Assembly (NCBI GenBank): GCA_900550335.1
Contig: URRU01000035.1
Coordinates: forward strand, 1-13,042
Length of the DNA: 13,042 nt
From: an uncultured Clostridium sp.
GTDB taxonomy: Bacteria > Bacillota > Clostridia > Peptostreptococcales > Peptostreptococcaceae
Direction: 5' to 3'
Shown here: piece by piece, positions 8,401 to 13,042 of the stretch
Layout: each line of letters begins with the position of its first letter
Numbering within the stretch: position 1 is the stretch's first letter
Position numbers and translations under genes: made by a program
Notes under the pieces: generated by a model
The model's database searches: none
Told to the model about the DNA's origin: nothing
Seen by the model: the letters and a program-made list of their open reading frames with translations, nothing else

Positions 8401-11400
8401 TCTACTAAAGTATGAATCTGCTACTTTAGACTCATATTCATGCGCTGGAGGTGTTACTGCTGTATGTTTCAAAAGCGTCACATCTGAGTCTTTTATCTGT
8501 GCACCACTTGCTCTACCTACATATCCTCCTGCATATCCATCTTTTGAATTTGATTCTACTACTAGTCCTGCCTCTACTGATTTGACACCTGATGAGTTAA
8601 TCTTTGGTATATAAACATCTAATACAGAAAGTAAATTGCTTATATTTAGGTTTAATATTCCATTTAGAAGCTTTAATCCATCTGATGATGCCGCTCCACC
8701 TGCAATTGCATTACCTGCAAATCCTCCTGCGTATTTATATCCGCTAACTTTTTCCAAGTTAAATACAGCATATTGTCTTTCTGGTTCAGTTGCTTTAGTT
8801 TCATATACTTTTGATTCTTCTGTTGGTTGTGGCTCTGGTTCTGGTTTTTGCTCTGGTTGAGTTTCAATTTTAGAATTGTCAATTTGAGCACTTTCTATTT
8901 CTCCAGCAAATCCTCCAGCATAATCAGCTATTACTTGTGGTTGCATTTGTTCAAGCTGTTCATTTTCTTTTATATTTTTCCACATATCCACATTTTCTTT
9001 GTTATTTTCTTTTCCCGAATGATTCTTTTCTTCCTCTATTTTATTCGTTTCTAATTTATTTTCTTCTGTTTTTCCATTATCTACTTTATTAGATTCATCT
9101 TTATTAATATTTTGTTTATTGTCATTTAATGTATTTTCAACTTTATCCGTATTTACTTTTTCACCATTTGATAATTTTGTTACCACTTCTTTATTTGATG
9201 TATCAGAAGATTCACCATTTGTTACTTGCTCTTTTGATTTATTTGCTTCTTCTTTAGGTTTTTCTTCCTTATAGAAGGTTACTGTAGATCTTTCTATTCT
9301 AGGAATTAAGTAAGGTACTAATCCTAAAACAGAGCTTACATCTAGTATTCCTGGCAATTTTAGTCCTCCACCCTCTTCTTCTTTTGCAAGTCCTAAAATA
9401 CCACCAGTATGTACTCTTCCTACAAATCCACCACCAAATGTTTCTACTGTATATGAGCTATCTTTTCCCTCAGCTATTGGAAGCGTTACAGATTTTAAGT
9501 TTTTAACATGAGAATCTTTTACTTTTATAGCAGCTGCTTCTGCTATAAATCCACCAGCCAAGATAGACTCGTTATGAGCTATATCCCCCTGGTATCCTGT
9601 AGCTTCTACTGTATATCCCGAATTATTTCCATTTACATTAGATGTCTCTATATTTAATCTAATTCCTTGCGCTAATGATAAAACATTATTTATTTTTACT
9701 AATCCCAAACCTAATAAATCAAGTCCTTGAACATCTGTTAATCCACCTGCTCCAGCTCTTCCTATAAATCCAGCAGCATAGTTTTTAGCATTTACCGATG
9801 ATATATCATTTATATTTACATTGCTTATATCTCCACCAACAGCAAGCCCAATTCCTCCAGCTGCATATGTGTCTTCTGAATTTATTTTCATACCTGTCGT
9901 TGCTGTAGCATTTGCTGTTTCTAATGTTGTTTGGTCTGTTGTTCCATTTAATGTTTCTTTTGTTTGTTCTTGATTATTATCAGTAGCTGGTGTGTTAGGT
10001 TCTGATGGATTATTTGGTTCACTAGGATTAATAGTTTGAATATTTTTATTTAATTCTACATTGTTTATTTCAAATTTTATATAGCTTCCAACACCCAATG
10101 TATTATTTAATAATCCTATTGCATCAGCAGTTGATACACTACCTGCTACACCACCTGAGTAGTTTTTAGCTGTTACTGATGATATATTTTCAATAGTTGT
10201 TTTACCTTGTACTTGTGTAGTTTGTGCTTGTTCTGAGTTTTCTGGTTGCGGAGTTGTTCCTGATTCTTCTTTTTGTTTTGGGTTTATTTTTACTCCATCA
10301 CCTTGACCTATATATCCACCTGCGTAGTTTTCTACTGCTGATATTTCTATGTTGCTTCCGTTTACATTACTGTTAATTAATATAGTTGGTTCTATACCTG
10401 CAATTTTTAACAATGAACCTACTTTTTCTGGATTATCCCGTAGAACTTTTTCTAAAAGAGCACCTACTCCTTTTAATAAAGTATGATCTCCTGCCTTATC
10501 AGCACCTACAACAGCTCCAAATCCAACCGTAGCCCTACCTGTAAATCCTCCACAATATGACTTGGCTGCAAAAACTTTATTTATTCCAGATACATTGCAA
10601 CCTGATATGTTAGAATTTGCAATTATTCCACTATATCCACCAGCATAAGATTCTGTAGATTTTACTTCACTTATTCCTTCTACTTTGCATGAGTCGTGTT
10701 CTGATTTTAAATCAAGTGGTATAAGATTAACTCCAAGTGAATCTAATGCCCCACTTACAACGTCTTCCATTACACCTCCTGCAAACCCTCCTGCAAATCC
10801 CTTTGCTGTCACATTAGCTACTCCTGAAACTGTTGCGTTTATAACTTTTGTAGACTTTTGAAGCCCTACAAAACCTCCTACATATTCTATATTTTCATTT
10901 CCTATAGTTGATGATGTAATAGACATAACTACACTTGAATCTACAATGTTAGGTTTGTGATAGGCAGTTGGTATTAATGCTCCTAACCCTATATCATTTT
11001 TCAATAAGACTGTTATAAGATCTCCAAGCCCTACTCCTGGAAGTATGTTAAGTAAAGCTGTAAGTAATCCAGTCACTCCTCCCAAAAGTTTAGATAATCC
11101 ATCGTATTCCTCTGTACCTTCTGTATATCCTATAAATCCACCAAGCATAGATTTATTAGATGATACACTTGAATTTGTAACAACACAGTTACTTACAGTT
11201 ACATTTCCTGTTATTCTTCCAGCAAATGCACCTGTTGCAAATACATCTTCACTTGCAATTTTTACACTTAATAAATCCCTAACTATATCTCCTAAAGATA
11301 AGTTTAATCCTGGAAGTAATCCTCCAATTAAATCACCTAGACCTCCTAAAAGACCTCCTAATAACCATCCTAAGCCATCTAGCAATCCTTCCACTAAACT

Positions 11401-12939
11401 ATCCGGATTATTATTTATAGATGTATATCCATTATTTACAGTTACATTATCTAGTTTTAGGTTTTTAACTTCTGATTTTATAGACATAAAGTTATTATCA
11501 TATCCACTAGATATTGTCCCAAAGAATCCTATTCCTATAGTTTTTGATGGATCTAATTCTCCGATAGTATTTACACTTATATTTGATATTGTTGGCGAAT
11601 TATTCTCCTCCATATTTAATCTACCTTCAAAGTTACTTGATATATTCAGAGGTTTCCAATCTTCACCTCTACAATCTATATTTCTAAAGACTATATAATT
11701 TGCATCAGATGAATATCTATAATTCTTATATTCACCTTTTAGTTGACTCTCTGTAATCCTTTTATCTGGTAATCCCTGCTCATTTACACCGCAAAGCTCC
11801 TTATGTGTGCCAGGTAATATAAAATCCAATATACCTCCAATAAGGCCACCTATTCCACTAATTAATCCACCTACTAATCCTTTTTCTTTATCCCACTCTA
11901 CATTAGCTAAATCATTCTTTTGAACGCCTTCTTTTTTGTAAAAAATGTATCCATTTGTACCATCTACTTCTATCGTAGCTTCTTCTTTATCATTTATACC
12001 ATGTGTTGGATATGCTGTTAAATCTAAATCTGCATCTCCAGGATAGTATGGAATATATTTTTCTTCATCTTCACCAATTTTATCTTTATGTATATACATG
12101 TATAATCTAGGAGTAACAAATTTATTACTACCTATAGCCCTAAGCTGTGAATCATTTCCAATTAATATATAATCTTTTCCATTATGATTATATGTAACCT
12201 GCCCTGGATAAGTTCTTCCATCTGGATTTTCACCAGGAAGAAGATAAGAAGATGTTGCTATACTATTAGCAATCAAATCTGGCATTTCTTCTGTAAACTC
12301 CTCAGAAATAATATAATCATTTGATTCATCATATGTCATATTTTCTGATGAATCTTCTCCGTAAACTGGTTTCCCCATACCAAATTCCTCTGGAGTACCA
12401 TCATTTGACATTACAGGAGAATCTTCTTTACCAATTTCATTCAACTGATAATTATTGTATATCTTTACAGCATTTTTCTTTTCGTCGTAAACATCTTTTT
12501 CCTCATTATCGCTACTTTTTCTATTGTTATTTTCAACAAATTCCCCTTCAAAATCATCTGGCAAATTCCATTTTTCTCCTTTTGGAATTTTTATATCTCT
12601 CATAAGCATATACTTAGAATCTTTTGAGTATACTTGTTCTACTCCGGCATTATTCTTTACCATATTTCCTGTACCAACGTTTTTCAGTTGTTTGAAATTA
12701 TATATTTTTATTACTTCTTCTACCTTACTATCCTCTATAACAGGCTCGATAGTTTCTATTTGATTAACCTCTTTAGTTTTATCCAGTATTATATTACTTA
12801 TATTTTCTATTTTCTCAGAAATATCAAGCGCCAAAATATCTATGCAAGAAGCTTGTATAAATATAGCTATAATTAATATAAATGATATATATTTAAACGT
12901 TCTTTCCTTTATTTTTAATTTTTCTAATAATTTTTTCAT
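5446..12939 (-). CDS. Giant repeat-built surface protein, N-terminal 2497 aa: probable pilus tip adhesin
   Basis: The product starts with a basic signal peptide (hydrophobic 17-30, cleavage near 37). AAGGAGG upstream supports the ATG. Residues 78-270 hold three copies of a motif like KIYNxxQLxxIG. Segments at 110-134 and 415-441 resemble each other (RDI..GxxW....FEG) as in GLUG-type surface proteins. Residues 568-2455 contain about 30 (A/G)GG(F/Y)xG motifs in 15 pairs, likely beta-solenoid rungs. Gly/Leu-rich hydrophobic stretches occur at 354-377, 515-557 and 613-655, and disordered K/E/N/P-rich inserts at 885-912, 966-1016, 1221-1335, 1359-1388 and 1987-2090. The frame stops before the Cna_B and LPETG parts, which continue in the -1 frame; restored, the protein would be 2,945 aa. 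As the first gene of a pilus operon it is most likely the tip adhesin. Its ligand is unknown, and the repeat family assignment is my inference from motif shape. Confidence 0.88.
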   Translation of the reverse strand: MKKLLEKLKIKERTFKYISFILIIAIFIQASCIDILALDISEKIENISNIILDKTKEVNQIETIEPVIEDSKVEEVIKIYNFKQLKNVGTGNMVKNNAGVEQVYSKDSKYMLMRDIKIPKGEKWNLPDDFEGEFVENNNRKSSDNEEKDVYDEKKNAVKIYNNYQLNEIGKEDSPVMSNDGTPEEFGMGKPVYGEDSSENMTYDESNDYIISEEFTEEMPDLIANSIATSSYLLPGENPDGRTYPGQVTYNHNGKDYILIGNDSQLRAIGSNKFVTPRLYMYIHKDKIGEDEEKYIPYYPGDADLDLTAYPTHGINDKEEATIEVDGTNGYIFYKKEGVQKNDLANVEWDKEKGLVGGLISGIGGLIGGILDFILPGTHKELCGVNEQGLPDKRITESQLKGEYKNYRYSSDANYIVFRNIDCRGEDWKPLNISSNFEGRLNMEENNSPTISNISVNTIGELDPSKTIGIGFFGTISSGYDNNFMSIKSEVKNLKLDNVTVNNGYTSINNNPDSLVEGLLDGLGWLLGGLLGGLGDLIGGLLPGLNLSLGDIVRDLLSVKIASEDVFATGAFAGRITGNVTVSNCVVTNSSVSSNKSMLGGFIGYTEGTEEYDGLSKLLGGVTGLLTALLNILPGVGLGDLITVLLKNDIGLGALIPTAYHKPNIVDSSVVMSITSSTIGNENIEYVGGFVGLQKSTKVINATVSGVANVTAKGFAGGFAGGVMEDVVSGALDSLGVNLIPLDLKSEHDSCKVEGISEVKSTESYAGGYSGIIANSNISGCNVSGINKVFAAKSYCGGFTGRATVGFGAVVGADKAGDHTLLKGVGALLEKVLRDNPEKVGSLLKIAGIEPTILINSNVNGSNIEISAVENYAGGYIGQGDGVKINPKQKEESGTTPQPENSEQAQTTQVQGKTTIENISSVTAKNYSGGVAGSVSTADAIGLLNNTLGVGSYIKFEINNVELNKNIQTINPSEPNNPSEPNTPATDNNQEQTKETLNGTTDQTTLETANATATTGMKINSEDTYAAGGIGLAVGGDISNVNINDISSVNAKNYAAGFIGRAGAGGLTDVQGLDLLGLGLVKINNVLSLAQGIRLNIETSNVNGNNSGYTVEATGYQGDIAHNESILAGGFIAEAAAIKVKDSHVKNLKSVTLPIAEGKDSSYTVETFGGGFVGRVHTGGILGLAKEEEGGGLKLPGILDVSSVLGLVPYLIPRIERSTVTFYKEEKPKEEANKSKEQVTNGESSDTSNKEVVTKLSNGEKVNTDKVENTLNDNKQNINKDESNKVDNGKTEENKLETNKIEEEKNHSGKENNKENVDMWKNIKENEQLEQMQPQVIADYAGGFAGEIESAQIDNSKIETQPEQKPEPEPQPTEESKVYETKATEPERQYAVFNLEKVSGYKYAGGFAGNAIAGGAASSDGLKLLNGILNLNISNLLSVLDVYIPKINSSGVKSVEAGLVVESNSKDGYAGGYVGRASGAQIKDSDVTLLKHTAVTPPAHEYESKVADSYFSRNLSGYAVRAGRYAGGYVGRADIDSAASAGGGISLLGDTLGIENVLNALDVVSTNIENSNVYGAPGGYSVIADGLKENKKEDIVGHSGGYAGFVSGSNLNNCNSYNFEYIIGRETAGGHTGRAEPGNTAAVIESASIIDKVANISENVASVLNTFIPQVIDSETTAVPCGGIVRAEGLTDTMYKRGYAGGYIGHNEGARIKGEKKEAATIRIRSVYGGESSGGFSGVTESANVADTGNIKILAGLVKVTNLLNVLNAVYPTETNTAVYGPLRKLDIETWNKWVKYVGSNGVFGTTLPTEEVKTEAELNKLIKEYAYGYNVKAGRNTEATSPGEYGTAGGYVGYMKSGVITDAHAWDAKEVNAYRASGGFVGEMITGGVAEIGGLKLLDQTILGNTLSAVQTFVPVIKNSGVTGYQSGLKVFCDINTSKNTSIKNIISNFANTEKVAKKGYSGGFAGHIIGGQIWGNEGVKNKAIEDITPIKTEDTKTEESKTDAPNKENSKINEDMSKENVSAEPDKKKEKGTSTEALNKKEVQNNEAQKEENTSVDDKKEPQEEDSTNKENIKEVSNKEEKGYDAVKDPNYKKCYVHNLRRVEGTQDVGGFAGKIENGSATSLDTATDGGLLGGLLNGLVKAPKDLIRLMNATVSTVRAVDVRAWDDWGIVINGAYLESQARPLSKEAGVIKYAEDAGGFAGEINGAVIGDKDKPENGVNIENIRTVTAGEHAGGFFGKADVSAIAEVSGDKGTSILQNLVNLGSVDALDTFRTYIYNSKVVGAERAGIEVYSKEGKELGYVNRPIYTGNAGGFGGTLLDGSVKNSSVEKLRNVRGINYTGGFVGHSGKSGAVNLENANVLDKFLGATAGVLDVFGSHIEDSSVVGILKNENDSEGQKGYSVKSENRTLGTDKSEIAGGFVGFAELAKIDRCSSTNLMQVASGETAGGFAGETSFAYLASVAADSPIVKALLQVIGIVVKAIYNNTLAELIKGV
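5449..5476 (-). other. Frameshift site within the giant protein gene
   Basis: The upstream frame ends at TAA (5448-5446). The -1 frame is closed by a TAA at 5479-5477 and open from 5476 to 4103. The change of frame must therefore lie within these 28 bases. One missing base explains it; the AAAA and GG runs in ATAAAAGGTG (5460-5451) are the simplest candidates. No canonical X XXY YYZ slippery heptamer is in frame here. Confidence 0.85.
6670..6981 (-). other. Disordered K/E/N-rich insert (residues 1987-2090)
   Basis: About 104 residues are almost entirely K, E, N, D, S and T, without the hydrophobic rhythm of the flanking repeats. The insert falls between the two GG motifs of pair 12 (1964 and 2112), widening their spacing from about 29 to 148. 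It looks like an unstructured surface loop. Confidence 0.75.
8341..8369 (-). repeat. 29-bp exact direct repeat, copy 1
   Basis: This 29-base stretch is identical to 8509-8537. It encodes YAGGYVGRA with its flanking bases (around residues 1524-1533). The copies start 168 bases apart, an exact multiple of three, so recombination between them would remove or add 56 codons in frame. Confidence 0.85.
8509..8537 (-). repeat. 29-bp exact direct repeat, copy 2
   Basis: Identical to 8341-8369; encodes the GYAGGYVGRA motif around residues 1468-1477 of the giant protein. The identity at DNA level is higher than among most other copies of this motif, suggesting recent duplication or gene conversion. Confidence 0.85.
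8935..9279 (-). other. Disordered K/E/N-rich insert (residues 1221-1335)
   Basis: About 115 residues dominated by K, E, N, D and S interrupt the long interval between pairs 6 and 7 of the super-repeat (GG motifs at 1170 and 1342). Composition resembles the insert at 1987-2090 but the order of residues differs, so they are not simple copies. Confidence 0.75.
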
Positions 12940-12950
12940 ATTTATACAAA

Positions 12951-12957
12951 CCTCCTT
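12951..12957 (-). promoter_or_regulatory. Ribosome binding site of the giant protein gene
   Basis: AAGGAGG on the minus strand lies 11 bases before the ATG at 12939, a strong if slightly distant Shine-Dalgarno match. It decides the start. The remaining upstream sequence (12958-13042) is AT-rich; I see no convincing -35/-10 pair in it, and the operon promoter may lie beyond the window. Confidence 0.75.
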
Positions 12958-13042
12958 ATTTTTAAAGTCAAAAATAAAAGACCCATAAAAAAATTAATTA
13001 CTGAACAAAAAATTTTTTATAGATCTCCACTAATTTATAATA

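Larger units (their letters stand above)
5575..11238 (-). repeat. Fifteen paired-GGFxG protein super-repeats
   Basis: The GG motifs occur in pairs at residues 570/600, 688/717, 767/797, 874/929, 1028/1056, 1129/1170, 1342/1405, 1471/1527, 1600/1629, 1701/1734, 1850/1879, 1964/2112, 2201/2237, 2315/2344 and 2421/2450. Nine pairs are 28-33 residues apart, one is 36, and the wider pairs hold inserted sequence. Between pairs lies a longer stretch, often with a LLxxLxNLLxxL helix-like segment, then IPxIxxSxVxG and GYxVxA. Pairs recur every 79-237 residues. Confidence 0.8.

Noticed and set aside
5575..11238. CRISPR-like array because of recurring short DNA motifs (ATCCTCCTGC and variants)
   Set aside because: The recurring bases encode the AGG(F/Y)xG protein motif in one open frame, are unequal in length and spacing, and are not palindromic.
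11045..11698. A + strand frame of 217 codons, the longest antisense frame
   Set aside because: It lies wholly opposite the giant gene; its proline-rich content is the complement of Gly-rich codons, and no start signal supports it.
12940..12971. TTGACT (12966-12971) with TATAAA near the start codon as operon promoter
   Set aside because: The spacer is 19 bases and the -10 would overlap the start region, downstream of the ribosome binding site, so a transcript from it would lose that site.
12990..13025. AT-only inverted repeat (ATAAAAAAATT with AATTTTTTAT) as a terminator
   Set aside because: The stem has no G-C pair, needs a bulge and has a long loop; such a match is expected by chance in this base composition.

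Overview
The window is AT-rich (roughly one third G+C by eye) and uses AGA, ATA and TAA heavily, with strong AGGAGG-type ribosome binding sites. The encoded proteins are Gram-positive cell-wall proteins: LPXTG sorting signals, a class C sortase and isopeptide-forming pilin domains. This suggests a low-GC Gram-positive anaerobe of the Clostridia/Tissierellia kind. The species cannot be fixed from the sequence.

Layout. On the + strand at the left edge are two small unrecognised genes (40-270 and 289-633), apparently co-transcribed. They end at a bidirectional terminator (645-676). Everything else is one minus-strand pilus locus read from right to left: a giant repeat-built surface protein (12939 down to 4103, split by a frameshift near 5449-5476), a major backbone pilin (4038-2479), a class C pilin-polymerising sortase (2355-1480) and a small proline-rich, probably basal, pilin (1499-684). 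The last two genes overlap by 20 bases. The intergenic gaps of the locus hold strong stem-loops.

How it should work. The three secreted proteins have N-terminal signal peptides and C-terminal sorting signals. By analogy with known sortase-assembled pili, the class C sortase would polymerise the LPETG backbone pilin and cap the fibre with the LPETG giant protein as tip adhesin. The small pilin, with a divergent NVKTGD sorting signal and a stalk-like PPGNN tail, would join the fibre to the wall.

The most striking feature is the giant protein, 2,945 residues if one base is restored. Its body is about 15 copies of a super-repeat, each marked by a pair of (A/G)GG(F/Y)xG motifs usually 28-30 residues apart. 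Disordered K/E/N/P-rich inserts and Gly/Leu-rich hydrophobic segments interrupt it. As sequenced, a -1 frameshift detaches the Cna_B domain and the LPETG anchor from the adhesin body. The downstream open frame has no start codon before 5053, so this is one gene that is either mutated, phase-variable or mis-sequenced.
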